A stretch of 64,000 nucleotides of DNA from the NCBI GenBank assembly GCA_052379645.1, contig JBQSYU010000002.1. One strand, given 5' to 3'. The translations under genes were made by a program, and so were the position numbers. The stretch's first letter is position 1; each line of letters starts with the position of its first letter. This stretch comes from Arthrobacter_H sp030452125. Lineage in GTDB: Bacteria > Actinomycetota > Actinomycetes > Actinomycetales > Micrococcaceae. Positions 33,324 to 41,895 of this stretch are shown piece after piece. Below the pieces are notes generated by a model. The model saw nothing but the letters and a program-made list of their open reading frames with translations. It had not been told where the DNA came from and did no database searches.

Positions 33324-35710
33324 GCGCCCCCGCCTCCTGGCGCGCCCACCTGCCCTCCGCCCACCGCGCCATCGACGCCGTGGTCCTGCTCGTCTGCCTG
33401 GGGCTGGGCGTGCTGGGCTTGCATGCCGCGTTCGGCGGCGATGTCCACTACCTGCTGGCCGGGATCGGTGGCGTGGTGCTCGGGTTGGTCCTGGCGCACG
33501 TCATCGTCCGCTACCGCTGGGGGTTCCTGTCTGCGGCGGGCGTCGGCATCGCGGTATACCTGATCGCCGGAACGCCCTTGGCGACCCCCACCGAAGCCAC
33601 GTCCGGGTTCCTGCCCAATTTCGAATCACTGCGCACCCTGCTGGCCGGCGTCGTCCTGTCCTGGAAGGACGTGCTCACCGTCGCCCCGCCGGTGGGCCTG
33701 CGGGCGGGCATGCTGGTGGTCCCGTTCCTCAGCGCCTACGTCACCGCCCTGCTCGCCGGATTGCTGGCCTGGAGGTTCCGTTCACCGTTCTGGGCCACGA
33801 TCCCGGTCGCCGTGATGTTCATCGTGGGCATCATCTTCGGGACCCGGGACGTGCCGTTGCCGTTGCTGCGCGGGCTGGTCCTGGTCATGGCGCTGGTCTG
33901 CTGGTTGGCCTGGCGCCGGCAGGTGGATCGTGCCGCGGGGCTGGACCAGCCGGCAGGGCACGACGGCGGCTCCGGCTCCACCATCCGGCCGGGTCTGCGT
34001 CGGATCGGCTCCGGGGCCGTGGTCCTGATGGTCGCCGGTGGGCTGACGGCCATCGCCTCCCCGGCGTTGGACGGCGGGCCATCCCGACAGGTACTGCGCG
34101 ACGCCGTCGTCCCCCCGGTGGACCTGTATGACTACCCGAGCCCGTTGATGAGCTTCCGCAACTATGCCAAGGACAATGCCGACGAACCGCTGCTTTCGGT
34201 GACCGGGCTGCCCGAGGGCCAACGGGTCAGGTTGGCGGCGCTGGACAGCTACGACGGCATGGTGTTCGACGTCGATCCGCGCTCGGGCGGGAACTTCACC
34301 CCCGTCGGGGACGTCGGGCAGGTCAATTCCTCCGCCGCCGAGGACCCGTTGCGGTCCCGCGGGTCACTGGACATCACCATCGAGGGATACCACGGGGTCT
34401 GGCTGCCTGCCGGCGGCAAGCTCCTGGGCCTGGACGTGGCCGGGGAACGCTCCGAGGAACTGGCCCGTTCGCTGTTCTACAACGACGACGCCGAAACCGC
34501 GCTGTCGACCACCGGTCTGCGCACCGGGGATTCCTATACGGCGGCGGTGGAGTACCCGGTGCAGATCGATAGGAAGAAGCTGCAGGACTACGGACTCTCC
34601 GACGTGACGATGCCCAAGCTGGCCAATGTCCCGCAGGTCGTTTCGGGCAAGGCCGCGGAGATGGCCGGGGACGAAAAGACCGGGGTGGAACGTGCCGCGG
34701 CGATGGAGGGGATCCTGCATGAGACGGGATACTTCTCCAACGGCAAGGAAAACGAGGTACCCAGCCTCTCGGGCCACGGGGCGGCGCGGATCGCCTCCTT
34801 GCTCGATGCCGACTCGATGATCGGCGACGACGAACAATACGCGGCGGCCATGGCCCTGATGGCCCGGGACCAGGGCATGCCGGCCCGGGTGGTGATGGGG
34901 TTCTACCCGGAGAAGTACGATCCGGCGGGCACCGTGCAGATCAAGGGCGAGGACGTCCACGCCTGGGTGGAGATCGAGTTCGAGAATGTCGGGTGGGTGG
35001 CGTTCACCCCCACCCCGGACAAGGACAAGGAACCGACCCCGCCGCAGCAGGAACCCCAATCGGTTCCGCAACCCCAGGTGCTCCAGCCGCCCCCACCGCC
35101 GCAGGACAAGGCGAAGCTTCCCCCCGAGACGGCTCCCGATCCGCAGGACGCGGACGATTCCAACGAGGAGTTCTGGGCCTTCTGGGGTCCGATCCTCACG
35201 GTCACGTTGAGCATCGTGATCCCCCTGTTCATCCTGATGCTTCCGTTGCTGGTGGTGGCCTTCCTGAAGCTGCGCCGGCGCAAACGCCGGTTCGGAACCG
35301 GTGGGCCGGGAAACCGGTTGAGCGGTGGCTGGAACGAGGTCATTTCCCTGGCCACGGACCTGGGGGCCCGCCCCGAGTCCTCGGGCACCCGCCGGGAGAA
35401 CGCCAGGGCGTTGGGCCGAGGCTTCCCCGGCACGACGGAGACCACCACCGAATTGGCCCACCGGGCCGATGCCGCGGTCTTCGGATCCGCGGTGCCCACC
35501 GAGGCCCAGATCGTCGATTACTGGAACCTGGTCGATGAGCAACTTGCCGGCATGAGTTCCTCGGTAGGATTCTGGGGGCGCATGAGAGGCAAGTACTCCC
35601 CGCGATCACTGGTCCTCGATGCCACGGCCCGCATCAACGCCCGCCGGGCCCAACGCGGGTCAGGGCAGCAAGATATCCGTACAGTAGAAACCCCCGAGGA
35701 AAAGGAGTAG
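33320..35710 (+). CDS. TgpA-like membrane protein with degenerate transglutaminase domain
   Basis: The 796-residue protein has about seven N-terminal membrane segments (to ~residue 250), a large external region, another TM near 635-660 and a cytosolic tail with a DUF4129-like end. The transglutaminase-like core (about 495-580) reads GDDEQYAAAMALMARDQG, PARVVMGFYP, EDVHAWVEIEF and GWVAFTPTPD. The usual nucleophilic Cys in GD-C-E is Asp504, His547 is kept, and the triad Asp (F-D-PT) is Thr. It should therefore be a pseudoenzyme, perhaps a peptide- or glycan-binding module. A proline/glutamine-rich linker follows. It overlaps DUF58 by four bases. Confidence 0.88.
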   Translation: MSAPASWRAHLPSAHRAIDAVVLLVCLGLGVLGLHAAFGGDVHYLLAGIGGVVLGLVLAHVIVRYRWGFLSAAGVGIAVYLIAGTPLATPTEATSGFLPNFESLRTLLAGVVLSWKDVLTVAPPVGLRAGMLVVPFLSAYVTALLAGLLAWRFRSPFWATIPVAVMFIVGIIFGTRDVPLPLLRGLVLVMALVCWLAWRRQVDRAAGLDQPAGHDGGSGSTIRPGLRRIGSGAVVLMVAGGLTAIASPALDGGPSRQVLRDAVVPPVDLYDYPSPLMSFRNYAKDNADEPLLSVTGLPEGQRVRLAALDSYDGMVFDVDPRSGGNFTPVGDVGQVNSSAAEDPLRSRGSLDITIEGYHGVWLPAGGKLLGLDVAGERSEELARSLFYNDDAETALSTTGLRTGDSYTAAVEYPVQIDRKKLQDYGLSDVTMPKLANVPQVVSGKAAEMAGDEKTGVERAAAMEGILHETGYFSNGKENEVPSLSGHGAARIASLLDADSMIGDDEQYAAAMALMARDQGMPARVVMGFYPEKYDPAGTVQIKGEDVHAWVEIEFENVGWVAFTPTPDKDKEPTPPQQEPQSVPQPQVLQPPPPPQDKAKLPPETAPDPQDADDSNEEFWAFWGPILTVTLSIVIPLFILMLPLLVVAFLKLRRRKRRFGTGGPGNRLSGGWNEVISLATDLGARPESSGTRRENARALGRGFPGTTETTTELAHRADAAVFGSAVPTEAQIVDYWNLVDEQLAGMSSSVGFWGRMRGKYSPRSLVLDATARINARRAQRGSGQQDIRTVETPEEKE

Positions 35711-35713
35711 CCG

Positions 35714-36919
35714 GTGGCCCAGAACCTGAACCTGGCCAACGCCGTGGCCGCGAAACGACTGGTTGCCGGTCTGCTGGACATCGTTCCGGTGCTCCTGGCG
35801 ATGATGATCTACTTCAGCGCCACCTCCTCCACGTTCAGTGGGGCCGGCTACCTCAGCACCGGCGAGCTCCTCGCCGAGACGGCCACCGTCTCGATGGTCC
35901 TGACCGTCTTCGTCCTGGCCTACGCGGTGGTCCTCTGGGGCTGGGAAGCGGGCACGGGCAAGACCCCTGGCAACCTGGCACTGGGCCTGCGCACCGCCGA
36001 CGAGGACGGTTTCGCCCCCGGCTGGGGCAAGGTCTTCATTCGCCGTGCCCTGGTGTGGATCTCCGGGATCGTCCCCGTGGTGGGCCCGATCATCATGCTG
36101 CTCTCCAACCTCTGGGATCCGAACCACCAGCGCCAGGGCTGGCACGACAAGGCCGCCCACACCCTGGTGGTCGACGTGAACCAGGGGCGCAACCCGTTGC
36201 TGACCGGTGGCCTCTTCGGCCCCTCGGCCTTCGCCCCCGGAGGAGTCACCGCCCCCGGCCAGCCCGGACATCCCGACTACGGTTCCGGCCAGGCGGAGTG
36301 GCCGGCCCTGGCCCAGGAGACGGCCGGTGGCCCGATCACCGGGGTCCCCGGAATGAACCCGCAGCCATCGGGGGCGGCTTCCGCCGCCGCGGCCGGTCCG
36401 CCCGGGCCCCGCGCCCCGATGCCGGCCCCCGCTGCTGCCCCACCGGCAGCCGTTCCGGCAGCACCGCCCGCCGCCGCCCCGCCGGCCCCCGAACCAGTGG
36501 CCCCGGCCGCGGGTGGGGAACCCGTCGGTGTGGATGAGGACGAGGCCGAGTACACCCAACTGCGGTCGGCGGCCGTGGCCCAGGCGGTCCACGGGGCCCG
36601 CCTGCGCTTCGACGACGGCCAGATCATGGTGCTGGAATCCACGGCACTGGTCGGCCGCAACCCCGCAGCCCAGGACGGGGAGGACGTCGCCGAACTGTTC
36701 AACTACGCGGATATGGGCCGTTCGGTCTCCAAAACGCATTTGCATCTGGCCGCCGATAGTTCGGGGCTCTGGGTGACGGACCGCAACTCGACCAACGGCT
36801 CGGGCATCACCGGGACGGACGGAATCCGGAAGCCCCTGGCTGCCGGCCAGTCCCAGCATGCCGAGTATGGTGAAACCGTGTACTTCGGCGACCGTTATTT
36901 CGTAGTGAGCCCCGCATGA
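35714..36919 (+). CDS. RDD-domain membrane protein with C-terminal FHA domain
   Basis: Of 401 residues, about 10-155 form an RDD membrane domain (AAKRLVAGLLDIVPVLLAMM, then GWEAGTGKTPGNLALGL and QGWHDKAAHTLVV). About 165-280 is a disordered proline/alanine linker, and 285-400 is an FHA phosphothreonine-binding domain with VGRNP, SVSKTHLHL and DRNSTNGSG, all key residues kept. It would tether phosphorylated partners of the cluster kinase to the membrane. The start is GTG, three bases after the previous stop, with AAAGGAG upstream. Its stop overlaps the phosphatase ATG by four bases. Confidence 0.88.
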   Translation: MAQNLNLANAVAAKRLVAGLLDIVPVLLAMMIYFSATSSTFSGAGYLSTGELLAETATVSMVLTVFVLAYAVVLWGWEAGTGKTPGNLALGLRTADEDGFAPGWGKVFIRRALVWISGIVPVVGPIIMLLSNLWDPNHQRQGWHDKAAHTLVVDVNQGRNPLLTGGLFGPSAFAPGGVTAPGQPGHPDYGSGQAEWPALAQETAGGPITGVPGMNPQPSGAASAAAAGPPGPRAPMPAPAAAPPAAVPAAPPAAAPPAPEPVAPAAGGEPVGVDEDEAEYTQLRSAAVAQAVHGARLRFDDGQIMVLESTALVGRNPAAQDGEDVAELFNYADMGRSVSKTHLHLAADSSGLWVTDRNSTNGSGITGTDGIRKPLAAGQSQHAEYGETVYFGDRYFVVSPA

Positions 36920-37752
36920 GCGGGGCGGTTCCCCGACCCTCCGACGGCCAGGTGGCCTTGGAGGTCGGGTTGGCCAGTGATCGTGGACTGCGTCGTCCGC
37001 TCAACGAGGACTCCGTGCTGGCCGAACGGCACCTTTTCGCGGTGGCCGACGGCATGGGCGGGCACGAGGCGGGAGAGGTGGCCAGTAGCATCTGCGTGGC
37101 CACCTTCGCGCAAGGGCAGGAGGCTGCAGGTGACTGGCTGACGCCGGAGGATCTGCAGCAGTTCATGGTCTCGGCCGATCTGGCGATCCGTGAGGCGGCA
37201 GCATCGCGTGCCGGCACCACGGTGACCGGGGCCGCCCTGGTCCGCCAGGGGGAAGCGGTGTATTGGTTGGTCTTCAACGTCGGGGACTCGCGGACTTATC
37301 TGCTCTCCGGCGACCAGTTCCGCCAGGTGACCGTGGACCACTCCGAGGTCCAGGAAATGGTTGACCGGGGGGAGATCACCGCCCAGGAGGCACTGACTCA
37401 TCCCCGCCGCAACGTCATCACCCGGGCGTTGGGTACCGGGGAGGACAGCGAAGCCGATTTCTGGATGCTCCCGGCCCGGCCCGGGGACCGGCTCCTGATC
37501 TGTTCGGACGGGCTCACGAACGAAGTCGGTGACGGGGCGATCCGCGATGTGCTGCTGGCCCGGACGCCGGCCCAGATCGCCGTCGATGACCTGTTGCAGG
37601 CAGCGCTGCGCTCCGGCGGCCGGGACAACATCTCCTTGGTCATCGTCGATGTGGAACTCGAACACGACGACGACGAGTTCACCGATACCGCACCGCGGGA
37701 CGCGATCGAAAGCGACCACACCCAACCGCGCCCGGAGGATGAGGGGCAATGA
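36916..37752 (+). CDS. prpC: PP2C-family Ser/Thr protein phosphatase
   Basis: The 278-residue metal-dependent phosphatase should reverse the action of the cluster kinase. It has LNEDSVL (E31, D32), VADGMGGHEAGEVAS with metal-binding D45, CSDGLTNEV with D198, and GGRDNISLVIVDV with D237. The catalytic set is complete. A short acidic C-terminal tail follows, with no TM, so it is cytosolic. It overlaps both neighbours by four bases (ATGA on each side), which fits fixed-ratio synthesis with the RDD-FHA and zinc-ribbon-FHA proteins. Confidence 0.93.
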   Translation: MSGAVPRPSDGQVALEVGLASDRGLRRPLNEDSVLAERHLFAVADGMGGHEAGEVASSICVATFAQGQEAAGDWLTPEDLQQFMVSADLAIREAAASRAGTTVTGAALVRQGEAVYWLVFNVGDSRTYLLSGDQFRQVTVDHSEVQEMVDRGEITAQEALTHPRRNVITRALGTGEDSEADFWMLPARPGDRLLICSDGLTNEVGDGAIRDVLLARTPAQIAVDDLLQAALRSGGRDNISLVIVDVELEHDDDEFTDTAPRDAIESDHTQPRPEDEGQ

Positions 37753-39425
37753 GCATGCGGATCACCTACATCCCCGGCCCCTGGTGGGCGCTGGTGCGGG
37801 GTGGCCATCTGGTACTGCTGCCCGAAGACACCGACCCGGAACACCTCGACCACCTCTGGCAGGCACTCGAGGGCACGCCCGGGGTGGAATCCCTGCTGTC
37901 GGCGGTGCTCTCGGCCCGGGGGTTGGCCCTGACGGGGATGGCCCCGTTCGGGATCATCAGCCTGGAAAACGATGTGCATACGATCCTGCGCGGCCCGGTC
38001 TCGATGGCTGCCGAAGGCCGTGAACTGAGCACCCATGTCAATGGTCTCGGCGTCACCACCTGGATGGAACGTCGCATCCCGAACCAGGAGAGCCTCAGCC
38101 TGGCCCTCGATGACGTACTGCGCCAGAACGACGGCGACGAACTGCATTGGGTGCCGATCGTGGAGGGAATCGTCCCCTTCGGTCGCCTGCAGGTCGAACT
38201 CCCCACCGATGCCCCGGGAAACATCGAGCCGCTCTCGGCCCCGGAACAGGACGAGAGGCCAGGGGAACCAACCGAAACCGGGCCCGCGATCGAGGCCGCT
38301 GCCGCCCCCGCGGACGATGACCAGGCCGATCCGGAGACCGCAGCAGCGGTGGAACCCAGTGCCGCTGCGGAAACTGAACCAGCCGCGGAACCCGAAGCCG
38401 AGCAGGACCCCGAGGCGGAGGCGGATACGATCGGTGCGTCGGAGCCGGCGGACCCGCAGGAGCGGGGCGCCGACGCTGCGGAGGAGGTCGTCTCGGCCGA
38501 GGAGGCCGACGAAACGAACACCGTCCTGTCCCCGGCCGCCCGCGAAGAGGCCTCCGAGGAACCGGTCGCCGAAGCAACCCCGGAGGGACCGGTGACCGCG
38601 GAACCGGAATCCGAGGAGCGGGTATCAGATGACACCATCGCCGGTCCCCATTCAGACGAGGACCAACCGGATCCCGAAGCACTCATCGACGCCGTCCCCT
38701 GGCTGGCAGCGGCACGGGCCCAAGCCCGCCCCGAAGCCACCGAAACCCAGGAATCCGACGAACCCGAGGCCGGCGCCGATGACCTGCCGACCATCACCTC
38801 GGCACCCGGCCGCACGGAAACCCCTGCGCCGCCCGCTGCCGATGAAGAGGCGACCGCGGCACCTTCCTGGGGCGACCACGACGGCAACACGGTGATGCGC
38901 GGGGACCTGCCCACCGAGGCGATCCCGGCGACGCCCCGGGGCCCGGCCACGGAACAACCGGCGACCGGACCGCTGGTCCTGGGACGGCTCTGCTCCGCAG
39001 GGCATGCGAACCCGCCCACCTCTTCAACCTGCGGAGTCTGCGACGGCCCGTTGGGGGATGACCCCACCGATGTGGCCCGGCCCTCGCTGGGCCGGATGGT
39101 CATCTCCGACGGCGATGTCGTCGAGCTGGACCGTCCCGCCGTCGTCGGTCGCCAGCCGACCATCACCCGTTCGGTGAGCGAATCCATGCCGCGGGTCGTG
39201 CACGTGAAAAGCCCCAGCGGGGACATCTCCCGGTCCCATCTGGAAGTCCGGCTCGAGGGATGGCACGTCATGCTGGTGGACCTCAAGGCCACCAACGGCA
39301 CCTTGCTGGTGCGCCAGGGCATGCCCCCGCGCCGACTCGGTCAGGGGGAACAGCTGATGCTGCTCGACGGGGACATCGCCGATTTGGGGGACGGGGTCTC
39401 ATTGCGCTTCGAGGGCCTGCTGTGA
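37749..39425 (+). CDS. FHA-domain protein with zinc ribbon and long acidic linker
   Basis: The 558-residue cytosolic protein has an unrecognised N-terminal domain (about 1-155, opening with ITYIPGPWWALVRGGHLVLL). An alanine/glutamate-rich disordered linker (about 160-385) follows, then a zinc-ribbon-like motif with Cys-x3-His and CGVC (about 415-437). The C-terminal FHA domain (about 455-555) has VGRQP, SRSHLEVRL and KATNGT intact. The acidic threonine/serine-containing linker is a likely kinase substrate region. The stop overlaps the kinase start by four bases. Confidence 0.85.
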   Translation: MSMRITYIPGPWWALVRGGHLVLLPEDTDPEHLDHLWQALEGTPGVESLLSAVLSARGLALTGMAPFGIISLENDVHTILRGPVSMAAEGRELSTHVNGLGVTTWMERRIPNQESLSLALDDVLRQNDGDELHWVPIVEGIVPFGRLQVELPTDAPGNIEPLSAPEQDERPGEPTETGPAIEAAAAPADDDQADPETAAAVEPSAAAETEPAAEPEAEQDPEAEADTIGASEPADPQERGADAAEEVVSAEEADETNTVLSPAAREEASEEPVAEATPEGPVTAEPESEERVSDDTIAGPHSDEDQPDPEALIDAVPWLAAARAQARPEATETQESDEPEAGADDLPTITSAPGRTETPAPPAADEEATAAPSWGDHDGNTVMRGDLPTEAIPATPRGPATEQPATGPLVLGRLCSAGHANPPTSSTCGVCDGPLGDDPTDVARPSLGRMVISDGDVVELDRPAVVGRQPTITRSVSESMPRVVHVKSPSGDISRSHLEVRLEGWHVMLVDLKATNGTLLVRQGMPPRRLGQGEQLMLLDGDIADLGDGVSLRFEGLL

Positions 39426-41083
39426 GCGGGAAGCGTCCGCCGGCGCCCCCACCGTCGATCGAGGGCTTCGAATACCTGAACCTTCTGGGATCCGGTGGGT
39501 TCTCGGATGTGTACCTCTACCAGCAGGACCGGCCGCGCCGGAAGGTGGCCGTGAAGGTCCTGCTGTCGGACCTGAAGACCGAAAGTGCCCGCAAACGCTT
39601 CGAATCCGAAGCCAACCTGATGGCCCAACTGTCGTCACACCCCTACATCGTGACGATCTTCGAAGCCGATATCACCGCCGAAGGCCATTCGTATCTGGCC
39701 ATGGAGTATTGCTCCCGACCGAGCCTGGACGTCCGCTACCGGCGAGCCCGGCTCGGCGTCGACGAGGTCCTGTCGCTGGCCATCCAGGTCGCTTCGGCCG
39801 TGGAGACCGCGCACCGTGCCGGCATCGTCCACCGTGACATCAAACCCGCGAACATCCTGGTCACCGACTACAACCGGCCGGCCCTGACCGATTTCGGTAT
39901 TTCCGGAACCACCGATGCGCTGGACGATGAAGCCGGATTATCGATTCCCTGGTCACCGCCGGAGGCCTTTGCCGGAGGCTCGCCCAACGGCGTGCGCATG
40001 GACGTCTGGTCCCTCGGGGCGACGATCTACACGCTGCTGGCCGGCCGTTCACCCTTCGTGCGGTCGGGGGCCGATAACTCCCAGCGTGAACTCATCTCGC
40101 GGATCACCACCGCCCCGTTGGCCTCGCTGAACCGTCCGGATGTGCCCCCGACCCTGGAACAGACGCTGGCCACCAGCATGGCCAAGAGCCCCGGGGCCCG
40201 TTTTGAATCCGTCCATGACCTGGCCCTGGCCTTGCAACGGGTGCAGGCCGAACTCGGCCTGTCGGTGACCGCCTTCGAAGTGATGGAGGAGCCGGTTCCC
40301 CGGGAAGAGCCCGGAGAGGACGACGGCGGTGAAGCGACCCGGGTCCGGCAGGTGGTCTCCATCGACCCCGATGCCGGGGCCCCGACGCCGGGGCCCTCCT
40401 CGCCCATCACGGATCCACCGGCAGTGGATCCGGCGGCCGCCGAGGACGCAACGATCATGCGCGGTCGGCTGCCGGACGGTTCGCTGGCCGGATCGCGGCA
40501 ACGGCAGGGATCCCACCCCGGGGTGGGGTCCGCGCCCGGTTCCTCTGGCGGGCGGGCCCGGAACCCGCAGGATTCCGTTCCCGGGGAAGGGCCCGACGCC
40601 GGCGGGTGGGTTCCCGCGGTCCCGCCGACCCCGGTGGCCGGAGCACGGGTGGAACAACGGTTCCCGACCGGCTTGGTGGCCGGACTCGGAGCCGTTCTGG
40701 CGATGGTCATCGCGGGGATCTTCGTGGTGAATGCGTTGAACCGGGGCAGCGAGGACCAGGAGGTCTCCTCGGGGGTGTCCCTGAGCAAGGAACCGGCAGA
40801 CCCGTTGCTGGGGCAGGAGGGCAAGGTTCCGCAGGTCGGGGACTTCGCGGCGAAGAAGGCCGGTTCGAAGATCACGTTCACGTGGAAGAACCCGGAGGCC
40901 AAGAAGGGCGATGTCTTCTATTGGGCGCCGGTGACGGCCACCGAGCAAGGAGAGAACCGGAAGGCCGAGGAACCCACCGCGACCACCGAGGAAGCCCAGG
41001 GGGAGCCCACGTGCATCCAAGTGGTGCTGGTGCGATCGACGGGGAAGTCCTCGGACCCCAGCAGATATTGTTCGGACGGCTAG
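39422..41083 (+). CDS. Transmembrane Ser/Thr protein kinase (PknB/Pkb2-like) with extracellular FN3-like tail
   Basis: The 553-residue kinase starts at GTG (GTGA overlap with the FHA gene stop). Kinase domain about 14-285: glycine loop GSGGFSDVY, ATP lysine K45, catalytic HRDIKPAN with D139 and N144, DFG D157, and SPPEAF in place of APE. A juxtamembrane disordered region with acidic and proline stretches follows (about 290-415), then one TM (about 417-439). The external domain (about 460-553) has FTWKN and a Cys pair (CIQVV...SRYC) and looks FN3-like. There are no PASTA repeats, so it is not a PknB of the muropeptide-sensing type. It matches the pkb2 gene of the PFNA cluster. Confidence 0.9.
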   Translation: MSGKRPPAPPPSIEGFEYLNLLGSGGFSDVYLYQQDRPRRKVAVKVLLSDLKTESARKRFESEANLMAQLSSHPYIVTIFEADITAEGHSYLAMEYCSRPSLDVRYRRARLGVDEVLSLAIQVASAVETAHRAGIVHRDIKPANILVTDYNRPALTDFGISGTTDALDDEAGLSIPWSPPEAFAGGSPNGVRMDVWSLGATIYTLLAGRSPFVRSGADNSQRELISRITTAPLASLNRPDVPPTLEQTLATSMAKSPGARFESVHDLALALQRVQAELGLSVTAFEVMEEPVPREEPGEDDGGEATRVRQVVSIDPDAGAPTPGPSSPITDPPAVDPAAAEDATIMRGRLPDGSLAGSRQRQGSHPGVGSAPGSSGGRARNPQDSVPGEGPDAGGWVPAVPPTPVAGARVEQRFPTGLVAGLGAVLAMVIAGIFVVNALNRGSEDQEVSSGVSLSKEPADPLLGQEGKVPQVGDFAAKKAGSKITFTWKNPEAKKGDVFYWAPVTATEQGENRKAEEPTATTEEAQGEPTCIQVVLVRSTGKSSDPSRYCSDG

Positions 41084-41138
41084 TCTCGTGGGTGGATGAT
41101 TGCCGAAAGTTGATGGACGACCCAGGGGGAAACGACGT

Positions 41139-41840
41139 ATGGCCGAAGTGAACATCGATTTTTGCGGGGAATGGTTCCCGGTCGCTGATGACCAGGTCTT
41201 CACCATTGGGCGCGAAGGCGATCTGGAGGTCGACGACAACCCCTACCTGCACCGGCGCTTCCTCACCGTGGCCTGCTACGACAACATCTGGTGGCTCTCC
41301 AACGTCGGTTCCCGCCTTTCGGCGACCATCGCCGACGCCACCGGTGGACTCCAGGCCTGGGTGGCGCCGGGCGCCCGGATCCCCCTGGTGTTCAGCCAGA
41401 CCAATGTCGTCTTCACCGCCGGACCCACGACCTACGAATTCTCGGTCCACCTCACGACGCCGGCCTTCCGCCAGGAATGGAACGCGGACGACGGCGACGG
41501 ACAGACCACGATCGGCCCCGTCGTGCTCACCGAGGCCCAGCGGGCGCTGGTGGTTTCCCTGGCGGAACCGATGCTGCGCCGCGACGGCACCGGGTTGAGT
41601 TCCATCCCGACCTCGGCCAAGGCAGCGGCCCGGCTGGGGTGGCCGTTGACCAAGTTCAACCGCAAACTCGACAACGTCTGCGACAAGCTGGATAAATCAG
41701 GAGTCGCCGGGCTGCGCGGGGGCGCCGGCAAACTGGCAACCAACCGGCGGGCCCGCCTGGTCGAACATGCCGTCACCTCGCATCTGGTGGTCGCCGCGGA
41801 TCTGCCGTTGTTGGACGCAGCCCCTGCCGCCGACGACTAG
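41139..41840 (+). CDS. Small FHA-like protein with C-terminal helix-turn-helix-like domain
   Basis: The 233-residue cytosolic protein has residues 1-110 that look like an FHA fold: FTIGREGDLEVDD, then YLHRRFLTV and LSNVGS. The SxxH serine is replaced by proline (PYLH), so phosphothreonine binding may be weakened. Residues about 130-230 (VLTEAQRALVVSLAEPMLR, then AAARLGWPLTKFNRKLDNV) look like a winged or LuxR-type helix-turn-helix. It may be the transcriptional output of the kinase cluster. The ATG follows AGGGGGA. A TAGTCT at 41081 may give it an extra promoter. Confidence 0.7.
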   Translation: MAEVNIDFCGEWFPVADDQVFTIGREGDLEVDDNPYLHRRFLTVACYDNIWWLSNVGSRLSATIADATGGLQAWVAPGARIPLVFSQTNVVFTAGPTTYEFSVHLTTPAFRQEWNADDGDGQTTIGPVVLTEAQRALVVSLAEPMLRRDGTGLSSIPTSAKAAARLGWPLTKFNRKLDNVCDKLDKSGVAGLRGGAGKLATNRRARLVEHAVTSHLVVAADLPLLDAAPAADD

Positions 41841-41882
41841 TCGTCGTTTTCAAGACGGGGCAGAGACTGGCCCGTGCCTTGC

Positions 41883-41888
41883 TAGGGT
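41883..41888 (+). promoter_or_regulatory. -10 element (TAGGGT) of LD-carboxypeptidase gene, leaderless
   Basis: TAGGGT ends seven bases before the ATG at 41896. No ribosome-binding site is seen. Confidence 0.6.
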
Positions 41889-41895
41889 CAACCAG

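Noticed and set aside
38400..38900. Repetitive Glu/Ala codons in the FHA linker as a DNA repeat element
   Set aside because: The repeats are at the protein-composition level only; no exact DNA repeat unit is seen.
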